Assembly: GCA_902760865.1 (NCBI GenBank)
Contig: CACWID010000006.1
Coordinates: forward strand, 62,001 to 126,000
DNA from: an uncultured Bacteroidales bacterium
GTDB lineage: Bacteria; Bacteroidota; Bacteroidia; Bacteroidales; Muribaculaceae
DNA length: 64,000 nucleotides
Direction: 5' to 3'
Part shown: positions 48,945 through 58,585 of the stretch, one piece after another
How the letters are laid out: each line of letters opens with the position of its first letter
Numbering within the stretch: the first letter of the stretch is position 1
The notes under the pieces: generated by a model
Seen by the model: the letters and a program-made list of their open reading frames with translations, nothing else
The model's database searches: none
What the model was told of the DNA's origin: nothing
Translations under genes and position numbers: made by a program

Positions 48945-50642
48945 ATGAAATCTACCTCTTTACACCGGATAATCGCCCTGCTCCTCGCCGTCATGGCTAC
49001 GGGGCTGGCTGTCAATGCAGACATACCGACGGGCTACTACAATTCCCTGGACGGCAAGAGCGGACAGGCGCTGAAGGACGCCATCCATGACCTGGTGCTG
49101 CAGCACACGACGCTCAGCTACAGCAGCCTGTGGGGCTACTTCACCGAGACCGACCGCAGGCCTGAAGACGAGAGAAAGGTCTGGGACATGTACAGCAACG
49201 ACACCTTCTACTTCAGGGGTGGCAGCGCGCCCTATGGCATGAACCGCGAGCACTCCTTGCCCAAGAGCTGGTGGGGAGGATATGACGTCAGCCAGGGCTA
49301 TGCCGCCTATACCGACATCAACCACCTCTACCCCTCGGAGGCCGATGCCAACATGGCCAAGTATAACTGGCCGCTCGGCGAAGTGTCGAAGGTGACCTTT
49401 GACAACGGCGTGACCAAGGTGGGCACTCCCAAGTCCGGCCAGGGCGGCGGTGCAGCGACGGTGTTTGAGCCCGACGACCGCTACAAGGGCGACTTTGCCC
49501 GTACCTACTTCTATATGGCGTGTGCCTACCAGCACTATACCTGGAAATATACCTACATGCTCAACAACTTGTCGTGGAAAACGCTGAATGGCTGGTCGGT
49601 GGACATGCTGTGCCGCTGGGCCCGCAACGATGCGGTGAGCGACAAAGAAGTGGACCGTAACAACGCGGTGCAGAAGTGCCAGAACAACCGCAACCCCTTC
49701 ATCGACATTCCCGAGCTGTTTGAATACGTCTGGGGCGACCGTCAAGGACAGGTATTCTACCTCAATGACATCGACACCACGACCTATGACGGCGACCCGG
49801 AACTCATCGCTCCGATCCAGGGCACGATGCTCGACTTCGGCGAGGTGGCCCTGGGCAAGACGCTGGACTACACCATCTACATCAAGGGCCGCGGACTGAT
49901 TAATCCCCTGTCCGTCCAGCTCTACCGCGATGACTACCTGATGTTCAGCATCCCCGTGTCGAGCGTGAGCCGCTCTGCCGCCAACAGTGCCAACGGTTAC
50001 CCCCTGCATGTGACCTACATGCCGACGAGCATTGGCGACCACAAGGCACGCCTGCTCATCTCGGACGGCGGCCTCACCGGCAGCGTGGGCATCGAGCTGC
50101 GCGCAAGCTGCCTGCCCGTCCCCACCCTGTCGCAACTCACCGCGACCGAGGCCACCGGCATCACCGAGGACAGCTACATCGCCAACTGGCAGCCTGCCAA
50201 CGAGCTGGTGGACTGCTACATCATCACGCGTACCGTCTATGACAAGTCCCGGGGCGAGACGCGGACCGAGACCTTCACCACCGATGACGGCAACACCACG
50301 AGCTACGCCTTCACCGACCGCCAGCCCAATGAGTCGCACACCTACTACGTGCAGTCCTTCCGTCTGGGCTACATGAGCGAGCCGTCGAACGTCATCACAC
50401 TTGACGCCAGCGGCATCACGGGCGTCGAGGCCGACAAGCCCCTGCAGGTACTGGCGACCGACGGCGGCATCCTGGTGAAGTGCAGCGAGAGCGTGGGCCG
50501 TGCCAGCGTCTATAATCTGGCAGGCCAGGAAGTGTGGCGCACCGACGACCTGTGCGACGACACCATCATCGAGCTGCCGCGAGGCATCTACCTGCTGAAG
50601 ACCGCCACCAGCCGCACCGCCTGGAAGATCGCCGTGAAGTAA
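48945..50642 (+). CDS. Secreted endonuclease I with Ig-like and Fn3 domains and T9SS-type tail
   Basis: 565 residues. Signal peptide MKSTSLHRIIALLLAVMATGLAVNA, then an EndA/NucM-type nuclease domain (about 30-290) with the beta-beta-alpha-metal core MNREHSLPKSWWGG (His103) and DINHLYPSEADANMAKYNWPLGE; EndA-family enzymes degrade extracellular DNA non-specifically. An Ig-like domain (about 300-385; GTMLDFGEVALGKTLDYTIYIKG) and an Fn3 domain (about 395-485; YIANWQPANELVDCYIITRT) follow. The end, VYNLAGQEVWRTDD...LPRGIYLLKTATSRTAWKIAVK, is a type A T9SS sorting signal. A role in DNA or nucleotide scavenging or biofilm is inferred. Confidence 0.9.
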   Translation: MKSTSLHRIIALLLAVMATGLAVNADIPTGYYNSLDGKSGQALKDAIHDLVLQHTTLSYSSLWGYFTETDRRPEDERKVWDMYSNDTFYFRGGSAPYGMNREHSLPKSWWGGYDVSQGYAAYTDINHLYPSEADANMAKYNWPLGEVSKVTFDNGVTKVGTPKSGQGGGAATVFEPDDRYKGDFARTYFYMACAYQHYTWKYTYMLNNLSWKTLNGWSVDMLCRWARNDAVSDKEVDRNNAVQKCQNNRNPFIDIPELFEYVWGDRQGQVFYLNDIDTTTYDGDPELIAPIQGTMLDFGEVALGKTLDYTIYIKGRGLINPLSVQLYRDDYLMFSIPVSSVSRSAANSANGYPLHVTYMPTSIGDHKARLLISDGGLTGSVGIELRASCLPVPTLSQLTATEATGITEDSYIANWQPANELVDCYIITRTVYDKSRGETRTETFTTDDGNTTSYAFTDRQPNESHTYYVQSFRLGYMSEPSNVITLDASGITGVEADKPLQVLATDGGILVKCSESVGRASVYNLAGQEVWRTDDLCDDTIIELPRGIYLLKTATSRTAWKIAVK

Positions 50643-50670
50643 CGTAACAGATTATCTAGAAATTATTGAT

Positions 50671-50709
50671 AATAAAACGGTTGACCCAGTCGGGCCAACC
50701 GTTTTTATT
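50671..50709. terminator. Bidirectional terminator between endonuclease and korC
   Basis: AATAAAACGGTTG...CCAACCGTTTTTATT stem with a GACCCAGTCGGG loop. T-runs on both strands; it sits between convergent genes. Confidence 0.85.
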
Positions 50710-50725
50710 ATTGAATGAGTTGGTT

Positions 50726-51265
50726 TTACTCCTTGATGAGGTTGCCGCCTTCCTTGAGGGCCTCCTCGTTGAGGGGGATGAGGTGCCAGTGGCGCTCGGG
50801 AAGGGTCTTCTTGAGGGCCTTGAGCACGCTTTCGATGGTCACCATGGGGCGAACCTTGAGCATCGAGCCCAGGACGATCATGTTGAAGGTCTTGGAGTTC
50901 TTCATCTCGATAGACTTCTCGGTAGCATCGATCGGATAAATCTTGATGTCGGTGCGAGTGGGTTTCTTGTGGATGCCATAGGTGTCATACATCAGGATAC
51001 CACCGGGCTTTACCTTGCTCTCGAACTTGTCGAGTGACTGCTGGTTGAGAACGACAACCACGTCATAGGTGTTGAGCACGGGCGAGCTGATGCGCTCATC
51101 GCTCACGATGACGGTAACGTTGGCGGTACCACCGCGCTGTTCGGGACCATAAGAGGGCAGCCAGCAGACTTCCTTGTCTTCCATCAGGCCAGAGTAGGCA
51201 AGAATCTTACCCATTGACAATACACCCTGTCCGCCGAAACCGGCAATTACTATTTCATTAATCAT
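50726..51265 (-). CDS. korC: 2-oxoacid:ferredoxin oxidoreductase, gamma subunit
   Basis: 179 residues. The nucleotide-type binding start IVIAGFGGQGVLSMGKILAYSGL and the strand-turn RGGTANVTVIVSDERISSPVL are typical of KorC/VorC gamma subunits. It works with the alpha, beta and ferredoxin subunits encoded just upstream in decarboxylating a 2-oxoacid to an acyl-CoA with reduction of ferredoxin. 15 bases separate it from korB. The substrate could be 2-oxoglutarate or branched-chain 2-oxoacids; the sequence alone does not decide. Confidence 0.9.
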   Translation of the reverse strand: MINEIVIAGFGGQGVLSMGKILAYSGLMEDKEVCWLPSYGPEQRGGTANVTVIVSDERISSPVLNTYDVVVVLNQQSLDKFESKVKPGGILMYDTYGIHKKPTRTDIKIYPIDATEKSIEMKNSKTFNMIVLGSMLKVRPMVTIESVLKALKKTLPERHWHLIPLNEEALKEGGNLIKE

Positions 51266-51280
51266 AGTGTCTTCTAAATT

Positions 51281-52060
51281 TTAGCGTTGAATACCATCTT
51301 TCAAATCCTTCAAGTCTCCGAGGGGATACTTGGCGAACATATTCTCTTCCATCCACTTGTTGGCCTTCTCGGGAGTGAGCTTCCAACCGGTGTTACATGC
51401 GCTGACGATCTCGACAACCGAGGTGCCCTTGCAGTTAAGGCTGTTCTCGAAGGCTTTCTTCAGAGCGGCTTTGGTCTTGCGCACGTTGGCGGGCGTGTGG
51501 ACGCTCTGACGGGTAACGTAGCAGGTACCGTCGAGCTGAGCCAGCAGCGGGGTGATGGCCAGGGGATAGCCATTGAGGTCCGGACGGCGGCCGTAGGGGC
51601 AGGTAGCGGTCTTCTGACCCAGCAGGGTCGTGGGAGCCATCTGACCACCGGTCATACCGTAGATAGCGTTGTTGATGAAGATGATAACGATGTTCTCGCC
51701 ACGGTTGCAAGCGTGAATCGACTCGCAGGTACCGATAGCCGAGAAGTCACCGTCGCCCTGATAGGTGAATACCAGGTTCTCGGGCCACAGGCGCTTAACA
51801 GCGGTAGCCAGAGCGGTGGCGCGTCCGTGAGGAGCCTCCTCCCAGTCCACGTCGATATAGTTGTAGGCAAATACTGCGCAACCAACGGGCGAAACGCCTA
51901 CGGTCTTCTCAGCAACACCCATTTCCTCGATGACCTGTGCAACGAGTTTGTGTACAACGCCATGGCTGCAACCAGGGCAGTAGTGCATATGAACCCTGTT
52001 CAGTAATTTAGGTTCAGCATAGACCTTGTTCTCAGGTTTAATGATATCGTTAAGTTCCAT
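51281..52060 (-). CDS. korB: 2-oxoacid:ferredoxin oxidoreductase, beta (TPP) subunit
   Basis: 259 residues carrying the thiamine-diphosphate site: YQGDGDFSAIGTCESIHACNRG (GDG ... N) continuing into IVIIFINNAIYGMTGGQMAPTT. The N-terminal HYCPGCSHGVVHKLV motif is common to KorB and binds near the iron-sulfur path. No signal peptide. 11 bases separate it from korA, and korC follows. Part of the anaerobic route that makes acyl-CoA and reduced ferredoxin. Confidence 0.93.
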   Translation of the reverse strand: MELNDIIKPENKVYAEPKLLNRVHMHYCPGCSHGVVHKLVAQVIEEMGVAEKTVGVSPVGCAVFAYNYIDVDWEEAPHGRATALATAVKRLWPENLVFTYQGDGDFSAIGTCESIHACNRGENIVIIFINNAIYGMTGGQMAPTTLLGQKTATCPYGRRPDLNGYPLAITPLLAQLDGTCYVTRQSVHTPANVRKTKAALKKAFENSLNCKGTSVVEIVSACNTGWKLTPEKANKWMEENMFAKYPLGDLKDLKDGIQR

Positions 52061-52071
52061 TGCGTTCTGTC

Positions 52072-53157
52072 TTATTTATTGATGAGTTTCTCTTTAAGTA
52101 CGTTCAACAGCTCGTCGGGGGTGGGCACGTTGCCACCGAAACGGCCATAGTGCTCAACCGGCATCTTGCATTCAACGGCAAGCTTCACATCCTCGACCAT
52201 CTGGCCGGCGTTGAGCTCAACGCAGAGGATGCCCTTGACGTTCTTGGCGGCATCACGCAGCTGCTTCTCGGGGAAGGGCCACAGGGTGATGGGACGGAAC
52301 ATGCCGACCTTGATACCCTCGGCGCGAGCCAGCTCCATCGTCTTCATGGCGACGCGGGCGGTGGTGCCGAATGCGGTGATCAGGTAGTCGCAGTCCTCGA
52401 CATCAATGAGCTCGCAACGGGTCTCGTTCTTCTCGATCTCGCGATAGCAGGCCTGGAAACGCCAGTTGTTCTCCTCCATCTTGTCGTCGTCGAGCTCAAG
52501 GCTGGTAACGACGTTGCTGGGGCGCATACCCTTGCGACCGTTAACGGCCCACGGGCACTGCTGGCGAATCTCGTCGTCGGTGCGGCGCGGACGCTGCTCG
52601 GGCAGGACGACCTTCTCCATGAGCTGACCGATGGTACCATCGGCGAGAATCATCGACACGCAGCGATACTTGAAGGCCAGGTCAAAGCCCAGGGCTACCA
52701 TGTCGGCCATCTCCTGCACACTGCTGGGAGCGAGCACGATCATGTGGTAGTCACCGTGACCGCCACCCTTGCAAGCCTGGAAGTAGTCGGCCTGTGAAGC
52801 ATGGATGGTACCCAGACCGGGGCCACCACGCTGAACGTTGATCAACAGAGCGGGCACCTCGCTGGCTGCGAGATAGGACACACCCTCCTGCATGAGGCTG
52901 AAACCAGGGCTGGAGGTAGAAGTGCAGACAGCCTTACCGGTCATGGCACCGCCATAGACCATGTTGATGGCAGCGACCTCGCTCTCGGCCTGCAGCACAA
53001 CCATACCAGTAGTTTCCCAAGGCATTTCTTCCTCGAGTTTCTCAAGCACCTCACTCTGCGGAGTGATCGGGTATCCGAAATATCCGTCGGCGCCGTAGCG
53101 GATCATCGCCATGGCGAGGGCTTCGTTACCCTTCATCAATGTTACTTTATCGTTCAT
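52072..53157 (-). CDS. korA: 2-oxoacid:ferredoxin oxidoreductase, alpha subunit (KorA/VorB type)
   Basis: 361 residues with the pyrimidine-binding fold of pyruvate:ferredoxin-oxidoreductase-type enzymes: KGNEALAMAMIRYGADGYFGYPITPQSEVLE (residues 9-39), the conserved QAESEVAAINMVYGGAMTGK, TSSPGFSLMQEGVSYLAASEVP and a C-terminal transketolase-like region (GMFRPITLWPFPEKQL). Annotated relatives are called KorA or VorB; substrate is 2-oxoglutarate or 2-oxoisovalerate. Second gene of the operon, 34 bases after the ferredoxin gene. Confidence 0.92.
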   Translation of the reverse strand: MNDKVTLMKGNEALAMAMIRYGADGYFGYPITPQSEVLEKLEEEMPWETTGMVVLQAESEVAAINMVYGGAMTGKAVCTSTSSPGFSLMQEGVSYLAASEVPALLINVQRGGPGLGTIHASQADYFQACKGGGHGDYHMIVLAPSSVQEMADMVALGFDLAFKYRCVSMILADGTIGQLMEKVVLPEQRPRRTDDEIRQQCPWAVNGRKGMRPSNVVTSLELDDDKMEENNWRFQACYREIEKNETRCELIDVEDCDYLITAFGTTARVAMKTMELARAEGIKVGMFRPITLWPFPEKQLRDAAKNVKGILCVELNAGQMVEDVKLAVECKMPVEHYGRFGGNVPTPDELLNVLKEKLINK

Positions 53158-53191
53158 ATTGTTCGACAGTAATTTAAATGGTTAGTCACTA

Positions 53192-53422
53192 TTAATTCTC
53201 GGTCACACGGTAAACCTCGATGCAGGCATCAGGGCAAACAAGTGCACAACTCTGGCAACCGATGCAAGCCTCGGGTTGCTCCATATACGCGAAATGATAT
53301 CCGCGGTCATTCACCTCTTTCTCCTTGAGGTTCAGTACATTGCAGGGGCATGCCACAACACACAGGCGGCATCCCTTGCATCGTTCCGTATTTACTACTA
53401 CGGCTCCATGAATTTTTGCCAT
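53192..53422 (-). CDS. korD: 2-oxoacid:ferredoxin oxidoreductase, ferredoxin-like delta subunit
   Basis: 76 residues with two [4Fe-4S] motifs: CKGCRLCVVACPCNVL and CIGCQSCALVCPDACIEV. It carries electrons from the TPP centre to soluble ferredoxin. First gene of korDABC; the operon is preceded by a -7 box at 53481-53488 and a palindrome at 53542-53573. Complete and standard length. Confidence 0.93.
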   Translation of the reverse strand: MAKIHGAVVVNTERCKGCRLCVVACPCNVLNLKEKEVNDRGYHFAYMEQPEACIGCQSCALVCPDACIEVYRVTEN

Positions 53423-53480
53423 AAAAAGAAATAGTTTAAAGTTTAATAAGGTTATAAATCTATAGTTCGTCTAATACCCG

Positions 53481-53488
53481 CAAAAATA
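53481..53488 (-). promoter_or_regulatory. Predicted -7 box (TATTTTTG) of the kor operon
   Basis: TAnnTTTG match 59 bases before the korD ATG. A second candidate (TACTTTTG, 53740-53747) would give a leader of over 300 bases containing the palindrome at 53542-53573. Confidence 0.5.
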
Positions 53489-53541
53489 CTTCTTTTTGGG
53501 GACATAGCAAGCAAAAATGTATGATTATTTACCAACAAATG

Positions 53542-53573
53542 GTGATTTTTTGTCGTGTACTACAAAAAATCAC
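53542..53573. repeat. 12-bp perfect palindrome upstream of the kor operon
   Basis: GTGATTTTTTGT (53542-53553) pairs with ACAAAAAATCAC (53562-53573), loop CGTGTACT. It lies 54 bases upstream of the nearer promoter, a possible operator, or within the leader if the farther promoter is used. Confidence 0.6.
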
Positions 53574-53934
53574 AACACCATTTCTTCTGACACCGACAGC
53601 AGGAATCGGCATTTTCTTTGGCCTGCAGTTGAGGGAATCTTCCCCTTTGCCGGCAGGAGAAGTGCAATAAACACCGAAAGAAGGGGGGGAAGTGTTAAAA
53701 GCTATAGCCGGGCCCTCCTTTAAGCACCTGAAGATGTGGCAAAAGTAGCGGCATTGCCAGGCACGGGCAACGACAAAAAGCAAAATCGGCTTTACGGCAT
53801 TTTCACCCCCTTTTTTCTTACCAAACGACCCCAGACGTGCAGGTCTGAGGGTTAAAATAAATGACAGCCGGGCGAACAGAGAACAGGAAAGGGGAATTAT
53901 TTGGAGGAATTGTTGGGGATACCAGATAAAGCAG
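53574..53934. other. Non-coding region between kor operon and lipoprotein gene
   Basis: No supportable gene. It holds the weak minus-strand -7 box at 53740-53747, a G7 run near 53685 and a small CAGAC/GTCTG hairpin near 53833. The short open frames have no family-like composition. Confidence 0.4.
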
Positions 53935-53942
53935 TAATTTTG
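53913..53942 (+). promoter_or_regulatory. Predicted promoter of gene 54015-54659
   Basis: TTG at 53913-53915, 19-base spacer, -7 box TAATTTTG at 53935-53942; leader about 65 bases. It excludes the in-frame ATG at 53901 as start. Confidence 0.55.
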
Positions 53943-54014
53943 TTTTTTATAATCTACCGATATTTGAGCTCCCGGAGTGCCAGGTGCGGTGGTAATACAA
54001 TAAAAAACAGAGAC

Positions 54015-54659
54015 ATGAAGAAGATTAATATTCTCCTGATCATGGGGCTATTATTGCTGGCTGCCGGTTGTAACCGTCAGTCACGCGAACAGCTTGCCGA
54101 GCAACTGGGGCGCGCCAGGATCAAGGCTATCGAGAAGGATGTCAACTCGCGCATCCAGAAGATGATTGAAGGCATGCTCAAGTACCCCGAGAGCTATGAG
54201 CCAGTGCATACCGAATTGTCGATCGTGACCAGTGACATGATCATCTATGACTCGCAGACATTCATCACCCTGCGCGACCTGGACAGACGCCTGGAAAACC
54301 TCCATGAGACATTCGGCAATGACACCACGTCGCAGGAGGCACGCAACGAGGTGATGGCAATGGAGACGCTGGTGGACATGGTGTGTGATGCTATCGACAC
54401 AGCCCTCAGTAGCCCTATCGATTATGAGGCCATCGATGCCTTCCACCAGTTCTATGCCGATGATCAGCCTGGTCACAGGGCAAGAAAAGGATACCACTTC
54501 ATTATCCACAAGGACAATCGCATCACCCTGCTGTGCACCCAGGAGGAATTCAACCGGGTAAAGGCGCTGCTCAAGCGCATGCTCAATGAGCCGATATCCA
54601 AGATGGACCCGATAGAGCGAAGGCTCTTCTCGAGGCTTCGCCAAGAACAGGATGAATAA
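54015..54659 (+). CDS. Lipoprotein of unknown function
   Basis: 214 residues from the ATG at 54015 (MKKINILLIMGLLLLAAGC, lipobox Cys19). The mature part is mainly helical and highly charged: a first helix (SREQLAEQLGRARIKAIEKDVNSRIQKMIEGML), then DLDRRLENLHETF and ETLVDMVCDAIDTALSS, and a C-terminal strand pair plus helix (GYHFIIHKDNRITLLCTQEEFNRVKALLKRML). I do not recognise the family. It is monocistronic with its own promoter. The protein is probably attached to the inner or outer membrane, facing the periplasm. Confidence 0.72.
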   Translation: MKKINILLIMGLLLLAAGCNRQSREQLAEQLGRARIKAIEKDVNSRIQKMIEGMLKYPESYEPVHTELSIVTSDMIIYDSQTFITLRDLDRRLENLHETFGNDTTSQEARNEVMAMETLVDMVCDAIDTALSSPIDYEAIDAFHQFYADDQPGHRARKGYHFIIHKDNRITLLCTQEEFNRVKALLKRMLNEPISKMDPIERRLFSRLRQEQDE

Positions 54660-54661
54660 TA

Positions 54662-54701
54662 GCAAGGCGGCCGGACGTTATATGGTGTCCAGCCGCCTTG
54701 C
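54662..54701 (+). terminator. Stem-loop after the lipoprotein gene
   Basis: GCAAGGCGGC (54662-54671) pairs with GCCGCCTTGC (54692-54701), with an inner GGAC/GTCC. It starts 3 bases after the stop codon; the following T-stretch is weak (GGTCATTTG). Confidence 0.65.
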
Positions 54702-54710
54702 GGTCATTTG

Positions 54711-54774
54711 ATAAACTTGGCTGCGCCTCATCAATTGATGCAAGCATCATTGCATTCGGCTTGCACAAGTTTTG
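54711..54774. repeat. Dispersed palindrome R1, copy 2
   Basis: Shares ATAAACTTGGCTGCRCC at the left and GCATTCGGYTTGCACAAG at the right with 1225-1290; total length is nearly the same (64 bases). The inner stem differs (ATGCAA-GCATCA-TTGCAT here), so the middle has changed while remaining a palindrome. Confidence 0.7.
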
Positions 54775-54786
54775 ACGGGGGCTCGC

Positions 54787-54810
54787 AGAGACGCAAGATG
54801 TTGCGTCTCT
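54787..54810. repeat. Dispersed palindrome R2, copy 2
   Basis: AGAGACGCAA, loop GATG, TTGCGTCTCT, followed by ACAATTTTTT on the plus strand. Same stem as 22585-22606. Between convergent genes, so it may also help termination. Confidence 0.7.
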
Positions 54811-54825
54811 ACAATTTTTTAGTTC

Positions 54826-57252
<2,427 letters not shown>

Positions 57253-57411
57253 AGATTTACTCTGAAAATTACTTTTGTTTGTTGTTTATGTTGAATTATC
57301 GTTATCTGTTTGGTTTTCAATGGATTTCAAGGAAGAGGCTTTAGGGTTCTTTACTGGGTTTCAGGCTCTTGCCGGCCACGGCAGCCAAGCGGTCCTCCTA
57401 AAAATCGCCCG

Positions 57412-57419
57412 CAAAGATA
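57412..57419 (-). promoter_or_regulatory. Predicted -7 box (TATCTTTG) of hppA
   Basis: TAnnTTTG match 160 bases before the ATG at 57252, implying a long leader with no obvious structure. Confidence 0.5.
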
Positions 57420-57616
57420 CTACCATTTTTTTTAATAGGTGTTATTTTATTGAGAAATTAACACCCGACGGCGCAAAAAACATTGTTTCGCGTCGTTAAA
57501 AAAGCCGAAAAGGTGGCAAAAACGCCAGATTTTAGCGATTTCTGATGGCAAAATGCCTTATCTTTGGCCAAAACGGTGGCAATTTCCCAAATTACAATTT
57601 GAAACCAAAGTCGGGT
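57420..57616. other. Non-coding region between hppA and the DUF2461 gene
   Basis: A/T-rich with scattered GGCAAAA/TTTTTGCC words. No terminator of the usual form was found after the DUF2461 stop, and no gene. Confidence 0.4.
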
Positions 57617-58282
57617 CTATTCAAACACATAGTTAAGGAAATCGTGCAATGGCTTGAGAGGTTGTAAGTCGGCAGCGACACGCTCGACCCAATCGTCGCA
57701 GTCGAAGTAGTCCTCATCGACGTTCTTGACCAGGATATACTCCTTCATCTTGATGTATTGCGCCAGGGGATGGTCCTTGGGGTACCCCTTGGGCATCGAC
57801 TTGAGCGACTGCGACATCCACTGGTAGCGGCTGGTGATCTCGGGGTTGTTGACGATGGAGAGGAACTCCTCGGGCTCAGCGTCGATGAGGCCGCGCAGCT
57901 GGTCCAGAATGGGCTTCTCGGGCCACCAGATGCCGCCGCACAGCATCATCTCCTCGGCGCCCATGTGGACATAGTAGCATGACTGCACGGTGTGCCGGCC
58001 ACCCTTGCCGATAACCCCCGAGAAATAGGTCTTGTAGGGGCTCTTGTCGTGAGAGAAACGGATGTCGCGGTAGATGCGGTAAACGCTGTCCTTGACCGCC
58101 AGGCCGCGGGCCTGCGGGTCAAAGTCGGCGACCAGGCCGATGAGGCGCTCCATGTCCTGCTCCCAGGGTGCCCTCAGGGCGTCGTAGCGGTCCTTGCGCG
58201 CCTTGAACCATGTGCGGTCGTTGTTGATGGCCAGCTGCCGCAGGAAGGCGATGATCTCACGTATGTTGCTTGCTGATTTCAT
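57617..58282 (-). CDS. DUF2461 family protein
   Basis: 221 residues, cytosolic. Family blocks: IREIIAFLRQLAINNDRTWFKARKDRYDALRAPWEQ at the N-terminus, RIYRDIRFSHDKSPYKTYFSGVI (the most conserved DUF2461 stretch), YYVHMGAEEMMLCGGIWWPEKPILDQLR and KGYPKDHPLAQYIKMKEYILVKNV. The family (TIGR02453) is widespread and has no established function. Monocistronic, with a -7 box at 58326-58333. Confidence 0.9.
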   Translation of the reverse strand: MKSASNIREIIAFLRQLAINNDRTWFKARKDRYDALRAPWEQDMERLIGLVADFDPQARGLAVKDSVYRIYRDIRFSHDKSPYKTYFSGVIGKGGRHTVQSCYYVHMGAEEMMLCGGIWWPEKPILDQLRGLIDAEPEEFLSIVNNPEITSRYQWMSQSLKSMPKGYPKDHPLAQYIKMKEYILVKNVDEDYFDCDDWVERVAADLQPLKPLHDFLNYVFE

Positions 58283-58325
58283 TGTAGTTATAATATTATA
58301 ATAGAATGTATAGTATTGTTCACTA

Positions 58326-58333
58326 CAAAGGTA
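58326..58333 (-). promoter_or_regulatory. Predicted -7 box (TACCTTTG) of the DUF2461 gene
   Basis: Exact consensus 44 bases ahead of the ATG. The rest of the 58283-58585 gap is A/T-rich and holds the divergent peptidase promoter at 58472-58503. Confidence 0.6.
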
Positions 58334-58471
58334 AGCATTCTGTCGGTAAATGCCAAATAAACATCAACGAACAGCATCTTGCATGAATTATTATACGTAA
58401 GTTTTATTCTCCTGAAAACAACAATCTATCAAGCAGAAAAACGAAAACAACAAAAAATTATCATAAAAAAC

Positions 58472-58503
58472 TTTGCATAATCAAATAATCGTTACTACCT
58501 TTG
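58472..58503 (+). promoter_or_regulatory. Predicted promoter of the C10 peptidase gene
   Basis: TTTG at 58472-58475, 20-base spacer, -7 box TACCTTTG at 58496-58503. The best promoter match in the window; leader about 75 bases. Confidence 0.7.
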
Positions 58504-58585
58504 AGGCGTCGTTTATAAAACCTTATTTGATTTCACATTGTATTAATATAACCCTTATTATTTCTTGCTTAATCTTTAAAGGCTT

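Noticed and set aside
53517-53783. Small genes between the kor operon and the lipoprotein gene
   Set aside because: The two overlapping short frames have unusual composition, no promoter or start context, and span a palindrome.
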